Positions 8,028 through 15,727 of a DNA stretch of 35,272 bases are shown here, one piece after another (the stretch's first letter is position 1; each line of letters opens with the position of its first letter). The notes under the pieces are model-generated. The model ran no database searches and was not told the DNA's origin. It saw only the letters and a program-made list of their open reading frames with translations. The translations under genes were made by a program, and so were the position numbers. Source of the DNA: Rhodophyticola sp. (lineage in GTDB: Bacteria; Pseudomonadota; Alphaproteobacteria; Rhodobacterales; Rhodobacteraceae). Location: the NCBI GenBank assembly GCA_028279315.1, contig JANQNZ010000057.1, positions 1 through 35,272 on the forward strand, given 5' to 3'.

Positions 8028-8993
8028 TCACGGAAGTAGACGAAAACTCTCCCCGAGCCAGGGCATTGCCGCAAGCCCCGGGTCCACAAAGTGATCCGCG
8101 ATCAACTCCCGCGCGATTGCGGCGATCTGATCCGGGATCTCCGCCGTCCAATCCTCCAGCGCGTAAAGCACAATCTGCCGGGCAAGCGGCGCGCCGGGCA
8201 GCGGGTGCGCATCGATCCCGCCCGCAAACCGGCCTGCGCGGAGAAGGCTGAGGGGCGTCGTGATTGTCCAAGCGCTGCCGCTGGCGACAAGTGCGGTAAT
8301 GGACTGGTTGCTGTCGAACTCAAACCGGTTGGGCGGGGTCAGCCCCTCTTTGGTGAGGTAATCCTCAATCTGCTGGCCCATCACCTGATCGGCGTCACGG
8401 CGGACAAGCGCCAGGGGCGCCAAACCGTCTAGCCCTGCGCCCATGTCATGCCCGCGCGGGACCGCCAGGATATAGGGGTCGGTCAGAAGCGGCAGGCTGC
8501 GGGTGCCAGGTGGCGGCGTACGCCCCGCGGCGCCGATGGCGATGTCGAGCTCGCGCCGCTCAATCTGCGCCTGAAGCGTGTGGCTTGCGCCCGTGTGGAG
8601 GTGGAAGGCGCAATTGGCCATGGTTTCGGCCAGGCGTTCGGTCAGGATCGGCGTGACCTCATTCTCGAAATCCTCGATCACGCCCAGGCGCAGGGAGGAC
8701 AGCCCAGAAAGGTCCAACGTGGTCACGTCGCGGAGCCCCTTGCGGAGCGCCTCAAGCGCGGTTTCGGCCCGGCGGAGGAAGGTCCGGCCCGCCGGCGTCA
8801 GCGTCATCGGGCGCCGGGAATGATCGATCAGTTCCACCCCAAGGGCGGCATCGAGGTTCTTCAGCTGCTGGGAGACCGCGGGCGCGCTCATTCCCAACCG
8901 CGCCGCCGCACCTGCGACGGAGCCGGTGCGGGCCAAGGCCTCGAACACCTCAAGCCCGCGCAGCGAGACACCTTTGAGCGGGCTATCGGCCAT
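8028..8993 (-). CDS. LysR-type transcriptional regulator
   Basis: The product is 321 residues, typical for LysR. The N-terminal winged helix-turn-helix reads LEVFEALARTGSVAGAAARL, then SAPAVSQQLKNLDAALG and LTPAGRTFL. It is followed by a periplasmic-binding-protein-like effector domain from about residue 95. The start (ATG 8993) lies 18 bases after the Ldh-family stop, so it is probably the last gene of the M19-like / unknown / DUF3726 / Ldh run. A terminal, co-transcribed regulator suggests autoregulated control of that run by a pathway metabolite (inference). No strong ribosome site is visible. Its ligand is unknown. Confidence 0.88.
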   Translation of the reverse strand: MADSPLKGVSLRGLEVFEALARTGSVAGAAARLGMSAPAVSQQLKNLDAALGVELIDHSRRPMTLTPAGRTFLRRAETALEALRKGLRDVTTLDLSGLSSLRLGVIEDFENEVTPILTERLAETMANCAFHLHTGASHTLQAQIERRELDIAIGAAGRTPPPGTRSLPLLTDPYILAVPRGHDMGAGLDGLAPLALVRRDADQVMGQQIEDYLTKEGLTPPNRFEFDSNQSITALVASGSAWTITTPLSLLRAGRFAGGIDAHPLPGAPLARQIVLYALEDWTAEIPDQIAAIARELIADHFVDPGLAAMPWLGESFRLLP

Positions 8994-9011
8994 AGGTGCG
9001 AACCGTCGGGC

Positions 9012-10037
9012 TCATGAGTTGATGATCCGTTCCAGAAGCATCTGCGGCACGGCGACGCCATCGGCCTCCGTCCGCTCCCGGGCGGCGTGTCTCCGGCTGC
9101 CAGGGAGGCGTGTGCCCTCCTCAGCGGTCAAGGCGGCGGTCAGATCGCTGAGCCGGTCGCCAAAGGCGCCGCCGGATAGCGCCTCGGTTTCAATCGCCAA
9201 GAAACACTGGCCGGTCCGAGGTGGCCCACCGATAGGGCCGGAGAAGGGGGAGGCGTCTTTCCCAAGGGTTGCACCCGCCAACGCGGCGGCGAAGACCTCG
9301 ACCATGAGACCCGCGCCAAAGCCTTTGTAACCGCCGGAGGGTGCCATGGACCCTTTGAGCGCCGCTTCGGCATCCGTGGTTGGATTGCCATTGGCATCGA
9401 AGGCCCAACCCGGTTCGATCTCCCGGCCTTCGCGCGCCCTCAACATGATCTCGGATTTCGCAATGGCGCTGGCCGATTGGTCGATGACAAACGCCGCGCC
9501 GCCCGTGCCATCTGGCGCTGCAAGCGCAAACGGGTTGGTGCCGATCACGGGCGTCTTGCCGCCCCACGGCGCGATGGAGGCGGGTGCGTTTGTAAAGCAA
9601 AGGCCGAGAAGTCCCGCCTCCGCAATCCGCTCCGCATGATGGCCCAGGACCCCGCAGTTATAGCTGTTATGGATCGTCAGCGCGGCCACTCCATGGCTTC
9701 TGGCCGCGCTGACAAGCGAGTCAAACCCCGCATCGATGGCCGGATGGGCAAAGCCGTCGCCCGCATCGACGCGGATCGCGGCGGGTTTTGGGTGGCGGAC
9801 CTCTGGCACCGCCTCACCCGCAACCTTCCCGACCCTGAGATGCTCCGCATAGATCGGGATATACATCAGCCCATGACTGCGAATACCGTCCCGTTCGGCC
9901 TGACGGGTGGAGCGGGCGACAGACGCAGCCGCGGTGGCGCTGGCGCCTGCCCGGGCAAGCGTGTCGCGGGCCAAGGCCTCCACATCGTCCAGGCTGAGCC
10001 GTTCGTCTATCTGGCGCTCATTCATACCCTCAGTCAT
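9012..10037 (-). CDS. Ldh-family (malate/L-lactate dehydrogenase type) oxidoreductase
   Basis: The product is 341 residues from ATG at 10037. The longer track start adds a low-complexity Pro/Arg leader inside the upstream gene; ATG at 10025 is also possible. Family features are the N-terminal SHG within GIRSHGLMYIPIYAEHL, the central HNSYNCGVLGHHAERIA, IGTNPFALA and GGYKGFGAGLMVEV. Members of this NAD(P)H-dependent family reduce 2-oxo acids or cyclic imines (malate, ureidoglycolate, sulfolactate, delta1-pyrroline-2-carboxylate), so the exact substrate is open. The gene overlaps the DUF3726 stop by 8 bases, implying coupled translation. The neighbourhood points to a specialised 2-oxo acid, hydroxy acid or cyclic imino acid step rather than central malate metabolism. 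Confidence 0.83.
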   Translation of the reverse strand: MTEGMNERQIDERLSLDDVEALARDTLARAGASATAAASVARSTRQAERDGIRSHGLMYIPIYAEHLRVGKVAGEAVPEVRHPKPAAIRVDAGDGFAHPAIDAGFDSLVSAARSHGVAALTIHNSYNCGVLGHHAERIAEAGLLGLCFTNAPASIAPWGGKTPVIGTNPFALAAPDGTGGAAFVIDQSASAIAKSEIMLRAREGREIEPGWAFDANGNPTTDAEAALKGSMAPSGGYKGFGAGLMVEVFAAALAGATLGKDASPFSGPIGGPPRTGQCFLAIETEALSGGAFGDRLSDLTAALTAEEGTRLPGSRRHAARERTEADGVAVPQMLLERIINS

Positions 10038-10647
10038 CCCCATCCACCGCCCCGGCACCGGCGCCAAAGGCCCGGGATTGTGCGGTCGCCGGGACCAACG
10101 TCTTCGCGGCAAGCGCGCCTGCTTGGGCCCAGGTGGCGTCATCGGGCGCTCTTCGCGGCTGGACTGCTGGCTTGATCACGCCAGGCGCCCCAAGACTGAG
10201 CCGGAGGATTTTGTCCTCCGGCGCGCGATGGGGTGCTCCCTCCAACGCCCCGGATGTCACGGTCGCCGTCAAGGCGCCCGACAGCACCAGAGTCTGACCG
10301 GTCTGGGCCGAGGCATAACCCGCCAGCGCCAGAACCAAATCCGGCGCGTCCGTTAACGCGAGAGAGACCGGGCCTTCCCCCGCCAAGACCAGATCAAGCG
10401 CCGCCGGTCCCGCGACGCCAGCAGGTGCCAGGCCGATTTGCCAGTCCCCCGGCGTGTCCTGGCGCGCCTCAACCGGGTCTGGCTTCGCGCCCAAGGCCGC
10501 CATGGCCACTCCGACGCCATCCCCGCCTTGGCTTGAGAGCCAGGCGGCGGCTTGGCCGAGGTCCTGGGCCAGCCCCAGGGGCCAGCCCGCGCCGCGGGCG
10601 GCATCGCTCATTCGTTTGGCGATTTCGTTGAGGGAAGGCGCTGTCAT
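10030..10647 (-). CDS. DUF3726 family protein
   Basis: The product is 205 residues. The N-terminus SLNEIAKRMSDAARGAGWPLG, followed by AQDLGQAAAWLSSQGGDG, matches what I know of DUF3726, a small family of unknown function often found beside Ldh-family dehydrogenases. No membrane segment or signal peptide is visible and the protein is rich in Ala and Gly. Its ATG overlaps the stop of the upstream 565-residue gene by 4 bases (ATGA), and its own stop lies inside the start region of the Ldh-family gene. Such tight coupling suggests a partner or subunit in the same pathway. No function can be assigned from the sequence. Confidence 0.75.
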   Translation of the reverse strand: MTAPSLNEIAKRMSDAARGAGWPLGLAQDLGQAAAWLSSQGGDGVGVAMAALGAKPDPVEARQDTPGDWQIGLAPAGVAGPAALDLVLAGEGPVSLALTDAPDLVLALAGYASAQTGQTLVLSGALTATVTSGALEGAPHRAPEDKILRLSLGAPGVIKPAVQPRRAPDDATWAQAGALAAKTLVPATAQSRAFGAGAGAVDGDD

Positions 10648-12341
10648 GCGGCCTCAGAGATCGGGGACCAGAGCGCCCAATCATCGGGGTTGGCCGTGGC
10701 GATATCGGTGGTCAGCGGCGCGCCCTGGCAGAGCGTGATCCGCGTCCAGCGGTCCGATTTTGGGTCGAACCGCGTGGCGCCGAAGAAGGCCAGTTTGAAG
10801 CGCAAAAGGTCGATCGGGCGGCAGGCCCGGCCGATCAGATTGTCGCGGATTTCGCCATAGGGATGATGGGCGATGCTTTGGACCCGGGTCACGACATGCC
10901 GCTCTTCGGGATGACGCATCAGGAAGGCGGCCACGCGGTCCTCGGGTTGGCCCTCATGCACCCTGCGCCACAGCTCTTGCACCTGCCGGGCGATATCCAG
11001 CGGGCTTTCCAACTCCGCCCCGGGCTCCTGGGCGCGGATACCAAGCCGCGGCTCGGACTTGTCCTCCGACACGTACCAGAATTGATGGGTTTCGTCGGGC
11101 CGCTCGAAATCGATCTTCAGCGCCCAATCATAGGCCTCCCGGATCAAACGCGAGAGGTCGGCCAGCGTCATACTTGGGTCGAGGCGGGGCGGCAGCCCGG
11201 TCTGCATCGTCCTGGCCAAATCGTCGATCAGGCCCCCATGGGGCTCCAGCACAACCGAGACCAGGCATTCCTGCGCCTCCAACCCGTAAGCTGAGGCCGC
11301 CAAGAGCAGGCCTTCCCAAGGCTTGGGCCCGGACAGGCTGCCAGTCCCGGTCAGGGCTTGGATGCCCAGAAGATCACCCCGAAGCTCCTGAATACGCACC
11401 ATCTGTATCTGGTCCTCCACCGACCAGCTGTCGGCATGGGCCATCGCCTGATCCAGCGCCGCCGCAAACCCCGCGCGCTGCGCAGGGGTGGCCCGTGGCA
11501 GGGCGCGGACGCGGGCCAGTGCGGTTTCCCGCGCATGGACCCAGGCATGGGTCAGTTCGGGATGGGTGACGAGAAACGGCGCCATCCCAAGCCCTGTGGC
11601 ATTGCCGATGCCCAAGATACGCTTGTTCTCATCCGAAAGTCGCGCGGCCCGATCTGGCGCTTGGGCCACTGCCAGATGCTCCACCAGGTCATGGGTGAAG
11701 GCCCGGATCAGCCAGACGGTCAGCATCTCGGCTTGAAAGGCGATCTCCAGCCCCGGACGTGCGGCAATTTCAGAGCGGTCCGCAATGCCGAATTTGCCAT
11801 TGCCGTACACCGCCGTGGTTCGCATCAGATAACCGGTTTCGATCAGCTTCTCTCGGTCAGGCTGATGCCCCGCGGCCAGCGCGTCGACCACATGGGCGAA
11901 CAGCCGCACACTCCGATTGGCACGGCTCAGCACCAATTCGCGCGACGTGAACCGGCCCGCCTCTTGCAGCGGTACATTGGCCCCAAGCCGGTCGAGATCG
12001 TCATGGGTTGGGATGCCGTCGAAAAGCGCAAATGTCGCGTCCCATTTCTCGGCAATCACCCGGTCGGTCCGCTCCTCCGGCGGCAAATGGTGCGACAAGG
12101 CGACAAGGGCGTAGGTATGTCCGCCGAGAGTGAGAGTATAGACCGCCCGGCCATAGCCCTCATCCGACATCTCCCAAAGCCGCCGGGTCACCACCACCTG
12201 ATCGGTGTGCAACCGCCGCATCAGGACACGGAGGAAGCTCAGCCGGGTGGGGAAGCTCGCACCCATGCGCGACAGCCGCATCACCTGGGCAGGCATACGC
12301 ATCGGGGCCAGGCCGCCCCCGGCCTCTGAGAACTCATCCAT
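10644..12341 (-). CDS. 565-residue conserved-looking protein of unknown function
   Basis: The product is 565 residues from ATG at 12341 (MDEFSEAGGGLAPMRMPAQV). The track's 673-residue version extends in a shadow frame through the upstream gene and is rejected. The chosen ATG overlaps the M19-like stop by 8 bases. I do not recognise a characterised family. The protein looks soluble, mostly helical and charged, without a signal peptide or membrane segment. Distinctive stretches include LMRRLHTDQVVVTRRLWEM, GYLMRTTAVYGNGKFGIADR and GNATGLGMAPFLVTHPELTH. The Gly-rich GIGNATGLGMAP could be a nucleotide- or phosphate-binding turn, but there is no standard P-loop or Rossmann start. The sustained open frame and codon use like its neighbours support a real gene. 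It sits in the middle of the coupled run with DUF3726 and the Ldh-family enzyme. Confidence 0.8.
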   Translation of the reverse strand: MDEFSEAGGGLAPMRMPAQVMRLSRMGASFPTRLSFLRVLMRRLHTDQVVVTRRLWEMSDEGYGRAVYTLTLGGHTYALVALSHHLPPEERTDRVIAEKWDATFALFDGIPTHDDLDRLGANVPLQEAGRFTSRELVLSRANRSVRLFAHVVDALAAGHQPDREKLIETGYLMRTTAVYGNGKFGIADRSEIAARPGLEIAFQAEMLTVWLIRAFTHDLVEHLAVAQAPDRAARLSDENKRILGIGNATGLGMAPFLVTHPELTHAWVHARETALARVRALPRATPAQRAGFAAALDQAMAHADSWSVEDQIQMVRIQELRGDLLGIQALTGTGSLSGPKPWEGLLLAASAYGLEAQECLVSVVLEPHGGLIDDLARTMQTGLPPRLDPSMTLADLSRLIREAYDWALKIDFERPDETHQFWYVSEDKSEPRLGIRAQEPGAELESPLDIARQVQELWRRVHEGQPEDRVAAFLMRHPEERHVVTRVQSIAHHPYGEIRDNLIGRACRPIDLLRFKLAFFGATRFDPKSDRWTRITLCQGAPLTTDIATANPDDWALWSPISEAA

Positions 12342-13314
12342 CACAGCCGTCAAACACCCGGTCGAAATAGGACAGCCAATTTGTGCCCATGATGCCAGCG
12401 ATTTCGGATTTGTCGAATCCGACCGCGGCCAAGCCTCGGGCCAGGCCAGGAAAATCACGGTTGTCGTGGAAGAAGGCCGGTTGCGGCGGGAAGCCGGGAT
12501 TGGCGGCGGAGCCCTCGCCATAATCCACGTCTTTGGTCCAGCGCCCGCTGCGCATCCAGACCACCACGCTGTCGGGCTGGTCCTGGCACAAATCGGAGCC
12601 GATGCCGAGATGGGCGGCGCCATAGCGCTCTGCCGCCTCCGCGACCATCCGGCAGAAATTCTCAAGTGTGCACTCGGACCCGTCTTTCAGATGGTGCGGG
12701 TAAAGCGAAAACCCCAGCATCCCGCCGGTCTCAGACAGCGCCTTCAGCACCGTGTCGGATTTGTTGCGCCTTGCGGGGTGCCACCAATCAGGATTGGCAT
12801 GGGTGATGGCAATCGGTTGGCGGGACTGCTCAATCGCGTCCAAGGTCGAACGCTCCGCCGAATGGGACATGTCGATCACCATGCCAAGGCGGTTCATCTC
12901 GGCCACTACCTCTCGCCCCATCCGGGTCAGGCCGGGATCATAGTCTTCATAACAGCCCGTCGCCAGCAGGCTTTGGTTGTTATAGCTGAGTTGCATGACC
13001 CGAAGGCCAAGCCGGTGCAGGATCTCCAGAAGATCAATGTCGTCTTCCATGGGGGAGGGGTTCTGCGCGCCATAAAGAATGGCGGTCTTGCCCGACGCCT
13101 CCGCCGCACGGATATCCGCCGTGGTATAGGCATGGGTGATGAGGTTAGAATGGGCGGCGAAGCGGCGGTTCCACGCTTCCATCTGCAAGACCGTCTCCCG
13201 AAAGGTCTCGTGATAGGCGATGGTCACATGCACCGCCGTCAGCCCACCCTCGCGCATCTGGCGGAACACCGTCTCGGACCAGTTCGCATATTGTAGGGCG
13301 TCGATGCGGATCAT
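12334..13314 (-). CDS. M19 (renal dipeptidase family)-like protein with altered metal site
   Basis: The product is 326 residues from ATG at 13314, preceded by GGGAGGG; a start at 13374 would add 20 mostly Pro/Gly-rich residues. The fold signature of membrane/renal dipeptidases is present: VIDMSHSAERSTLDAI (H151), ITHANPDWWHPARRNKSD (H172, RN..D), HLGIGSDL and IMGTNWLSYF. The first zinc motif DGHxD is replaced by RIDALQYANW (residues 3-12). The bridging Glu position, in the GVEGG segment of human DPEP1, aligns with GAQNP (Gln84). Thus two or three of the five binuclear zinc ligands are gone. A standard dipeptidase activity is doubtful; a mononuclear hydrolase or a different amidohydrolase reaction is possible. 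It is the first gene of the coupled run. Confidence 0.8.
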   Translation of the reverse strand: MIRIDALQYANWSETVFRQMREGGLTAVHVTIAYHETFRETVLQMEAWNRRFAAHSNLITHAYTTADIRAAEASGKTAILYGAQNPSPMEDDIDLLEILHRLGLRVMQLSYNNQSLLATGCYEDYDPGLTRMGREVVAEMNRLGMVIDMSHSAERSTLDAIEQSRQPIAITHANPDWWHPARRNKSDTVLKALSETGGMLGFSLYPHHLKDGSECTLENFCRMVAEAAERYGAAHLGIGSDLCQDQPDSVVVWMRSGRWTKDVDYGEGSAANPGFPPQPAFFHDNRDFPGLARGLAAVGFDKSEIAGIMGTNWLSYFDRVFDGCDG

Positions 13315-13419
13315 GGGGCGCGGCCCTCCCCCAGGCTGCCAAGGTCTGGGGAGTTCAGCAGAAAATGCGTTCACCCGGCAAGAAGAAATGGAGGCCGCGC
13401 GGCAGGCCGGGACCGTGCC

Positions 13420-14358
13420 TTACCCTTCAATCACCAGATCGGGGAAGCGGCCTGCGGTTTCTCGGATCAGTTGCGCCAACCGCCCATAAGCGGCGCCCGC
13501 GCCCGTGGCCGACCGCCAGACAAGCCCAATCGAGCGCGCAAAGCGGCGGCCGCGGAAGGGCCGTACGGCGACGTCCAGCGCCCGGCCTTCGATTTCGGAT
13601 TTCACATAGAGCGCCGGCAGGAAGGTGGCCCCCATCCCCATCGCCACCATTTGGCGCAGCGCGTCGAGCGACGTGCCCTCATAGTCGCGGGAGAGGTTTG
13701 CACCGGTCTCCATGCACAGGGCCGAGATTTGATCGTGCAGCGTATAGGCGGGTGAGAGCGACAGGATGGTCTGCCCAGCCAAATCAGGGCCGTCCAGCAT
13801 CGCCCGCTCGGTCAGCGGATGCTCCGTGGGCAGGGCCACGGACAGCGGTTCCCGAAACAGGCGCTCGATGGTCAGGGCCGCGCCAGAGACGGGGAGTTGC
13901 GTCAGGATCAGGTCGTGGACGCCGTCATTCAGCTCGCGCAGGAGATCGCGTGGGGCGGCCTCGCGGATGTAAAGCCGAAGGTCGGGATGGGTGCGGTGCA
14001 GATCGCCAACCACATGGGGCATCAGATAGGGTCCAAGCGTCGCAGAGGTGCCAAGGCGAATCGTGCCGCCCAAGCCCGATTGCAGCGTCACTGATAGGTC
14101 GAGAATCCCTTGCGTCGCATCCAGAATGTCCCGCGCGCGCTTTGACACTTCGCGCCCTGCAAGCGTCAGCCGCACCGGCCCGCGGCCCCGTTCGACCAAT
14201 GTGAGCCCCAGGGATTCCTCTAAGGTTTTGATCTGAACCGACAGTGAGGGTTGAGAAATCCCACAGGATTCAGCAGCTTCGCGGAAATGCGCCGTTTCTT
14301 CGAGCGCCACAAGATAACGCATCTGGCGGAGTGTCAGCGGCGGGACGGAGACGGGCAT
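13420..14358 (-). CDS. OxyR-like LysR-type regulator lacking the first redox cysteine
   Basis: The product is 312 residues from ATG 14358 (GTG 14364 is possible). The HTH is RQMRYLVALEETAHFREAAE with SQPSLSVQIKTLEESLG. The effector domain is closest in pattern to OxyR: TSLDALRQMVAMGMGATFLPAL follows AYTLHDQISALCMETGANL. In E. coli OxyR the matching positions are C199 and C208; here the first is Thr206 and the second Cys215. A disulphide switch of the classical kind cannot form, so another signal or a ligand is likely. It ends 105 bases upstream of the M19-like gene on the same strand and may control that run. An FNR-like box lies about 80 bases upstream of its start. Confidence 0.85.
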   Translation of the reverse strand: MPVSVPPLTLRQMRYLVALEETAHFREAAESCGISQPSLSVQIKTLEESLGLTLVERGRGPVRLTLAGREVSKRARDILDATQGILDLSVTLQSGLGGTIRLGTSATLGPYLMPHVVGDLHRTHPDLRLYIREAAPRDLLRELNDGVHDLILTQLPVSGAALTIERLFREPLSVALPTEHPLTERAMLDGPDLAGQTILSLSPAYTLHDQISALCMETGANLSRDYEGTSLDALRQMVAMGMGATFLPALYVKSEIEGRALDVAVRPFRGRRFARSIGLVWRSATGAGAAYGRLAQLIRETAGRFPDLVIEG

Positions 14359-14435
14359 TGGCACACGTTCTTAGTTTTTTACTATCAAATCTTCATATGC
14401 GATTGTGTTTTCCCTTTGCAAGCCCTGTGCCATAT

Positions 14436-14449
14436 TCGATCTTGATCAA
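14436..14449. promoter_or_regulatory. near-consensus FNR/FnrL box
   Basis: TCGAT-CTTG-ATCAA differs from the TTGAT-N4-ATCAA consensus at one base. Its centre is about 85 bases upstream of the LysR start at 14358, a sensible distance for control of that minus-strand gene. This is a pattern match only. Confidence 0.45.
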
Positions 14450-14555
14450 GGGGGATCACAACGGACATGTGGGCACGCGCGTGTTTGTTGTTGGTGGATC
14501 TGCTTTGCTGGTTGTCTAGTCCCTTCCAGCATTCACGGACTCGCAGAAACACCTT

Positions 14556-14608
14556 TTCGGATGACCCTGCTCCGGTCCCTGCCGTCAACCGGGGTGGGGT
14601 CATCCGAA
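14556..14608. repeat. 12-bp-arm perfect inverted repeat
   Basis: TTCGGATGACCC (14556-14567) and GGGTCATCCGAA (14597-14608) are exact reverse complements separated by 29 bases, which themselves contain CCGG...CCGG. It directly abuts an FNR box. It could be the hairpin of a small RNA or terminator, or the relic ends of a small mobile element. Confidence 0.65.
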
Positions 14609-14611
14609 CCC

Positions 14612-14625
14612 TTGATTTAAATCAA
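14612..14625. promoter_or_regulatory. perfect FNR/FnrL box
   Basis: TTGAT-TTAA-ATCAA is an exact match to the TTGAT-N4-ATCAA consensus bound by FNR/FnrL-type oxygen-sensing regulators. At the usual activating distance (~41.5 bases) the start point would be near 14577 on the minus strand or near 14660 on the plus strand. Neither leads directly into a plus-strand gene. The nearest minus-strand gene in the right direction is the OxyR-like gene that starts at 14358. Confidence 0.7.
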
Positions 14626-14680
14626 GACGATCGGTGGTGAATTGCTTTCGCGGGCGCTATGTGGCGCCGTCGGGATGTGC

Positions 14681-14700
14681 GTATTTTTGGAAAGATGAAG
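14681..14700 (+). repeat. fragment of dispersed GTATTTTTGGAAAGATGAAG repeat
   Basis: GTATTTTTGGAAAGATGAAG resembles the right half of the elements at 31543-31578 and 35003-35035 (GTATTT, a few bases, then AAG and AAAGA). I recall this string as a common intergenic repeat in roseobacter genomes; copy number was not checked. It lies downstream of the 14767-15687 gene. Confidence 0.4.
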
Positions 14701-14766
14701 GTGGAGAAGGGCGTGTTTGTTTGCCGCCCGGCGATAGACTGACGCCCCACTTTCTATTGCTCCGCG

Positions 14767-15687
14767 TTAGTCGATGACTGTGACTTCGGGCGCGGTGTCG
14801 CGCAGGATACGGCGGAGGATTTGGGCAAGCTCGGCAAAGGCCTCCCCCCGCGCGGCGGTTTTGCGCCAGACCATGCCGATGGAACGGAACGGCACGGGGC
14901 CGGAGAGTGGGCGCGCGGTCACAAGCGTGTTGGGCCGCACTTCGGAGCGCACATAGAGCGCGGGCAGGAGGGAAATCCCCAGCCCCATCGCCACCATCTG
15001 CCGGATCGTATCCAGCGAGGTCGCCTCATAGTCAAGGCTGAGATCGGCGCCCACATCCTCGCAGATTTGTCGAATTTGCTCATGCAGGCGGTGGCCTGGT
15101 TCGAGGGTCAGGATTGTCTCGCCCCTCAATATGTCGCGGTCGATCTGCGTTTTTGCGGCAAGCGGATGGTCGGTGGCCATGACGGCCAGGAGTGGCTCCC
15201 GGAATAGGCGCTGGCTTTCCAGATCGGCCCGGGTGATCGGCAGCGGGAAGAAAAGAAGGTCAAGCGTGCCGTCGTCGACGCGCGCGAGGAGGTCGCCGGC
15301 CAGACCCTCGCGGACATAAAGCTTCAGGTCTGGATGACGCGCGTGAAGGTCAGGGATGACAAGTGGCAGAAGGTAGGAGCCAAGGGATTGCACCACGCCC
15401 ACGCGGATCGTGCCGCCCAACGGGTGCTGCCCTTGCTGCGCCAAGGCCTTGATGTCGTCCACATCGCGCAGGACGGCACGGGCGCGCGACGCGATCTCGG
15501 CCCCGGTTGGTGTCAAAACCACCCGCGCGCGGGAGCGTTCCACCAACTGGATGCCAAGCTTCGCCTCCAACTCCTTCAATTGTCCCGAGAGCGTTGGTTG
15601 GGTCACATGCGCCCGCTCTGCCGCGCGGCGGAAATGCAGCGTGTCGGCGACGGCGACCAAATAGCGGAGTTGTTGCAGGGTCGGCAT
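14767..15687 (-). CDS. OxyR-like LysR-type regulator lacking the first redox cysteine
   Basis: The product is 306 residues from ATG 15687; the track start uses a TTG 15 bases further upstream. The HTH reads QQLRYLVAVADTLHFRRAAE with TQPTLSGQLKELEAKLG. The effector domain has GHRLHEQIRQICEDVGADL followed by TSLDTIRQMVAMGLGISLLPAL, the OxyR arrangement. The position of OxyR C199 is Arg200, while the C208 position is kept as Cys209. It is clearly a paralogue of the gene at 13420-14358. It is divergent from the universal stress protein gene, with an interrupted palindrome between them, so it may control that gene and itself. No good ribosome site is visible. Confidence 0.85.
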   Translation of the reverse strand: MPTLQQLRYLVAVADTLHFRRAAERAHVTQPTLSGQLKELEAKLGIQLVERSRARVVLTPTGAEIASRARAVLRDVDDIKALAQQGQHPLGGTIRVGVVQSLGSYLLPLVIPDLHARHPDLKLYVREGLAGDLLARVDDGTLDLLFFPLPITRADLESQRLFREPLLAVMATDHPLAAKTQIDRDILRGETILTLEPGHRLHEQIRQICEDVGADLSLDYEATSLDTIRQMVAMGLGISLLPALYVRSEVRPNTLVTARPLSGPVPFRSIGMVWRKTAARGEAFAELAQILRRILRDTAPEVTVID

Positions 15688-15727
15688 GAGTTTGATCGGC
15701 AATCTCTATCAAAAACAGGTTTAGTTT

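Larger units (their letters stand above)
14359..14766. other. 408-base intergenic region with FNR boxes and an inverted repeat
   Basis: No gene is supported. The interval lies upstream of one OxyR-like gene and downstream of another, both on the minus strand. It contains a near-consensus FNR box, a 12-bp-arm inverted repeat, a perfect FNR box 3 bases further on, and a fragment of a dispersed repeat. Short ORFs here have no family resemblance. A small RNA or a regulated long leader for the 13420-14358 gene are both possible. Confidence 0.55.

Noticed and set aside
6451-8271. 606-residue minus-strand ORF opposite the permease genes
   Set aside because: The composition (His, Arg, Gln, Asp repeats) is that of a reverse-frame shadow. 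The real signal is the two permeases with EAA loops on the plus strand.
11358-12329. 323-residue plus-strand ORF opposite the 565-residue gene
   Set aside because: The minus frame has coupled starts on both sides and protein-like composition. The plus frame has a shadow composition and no good start. This was weighed because the minus protein is also unrecognised.
14405-14620. Short plus-strand ORFs in the FNR-box interval
   Set aside because: No domain or ribosome site, and they cross the FNR box and inverted repeat, so a regulatory role for this DNA is more likely.
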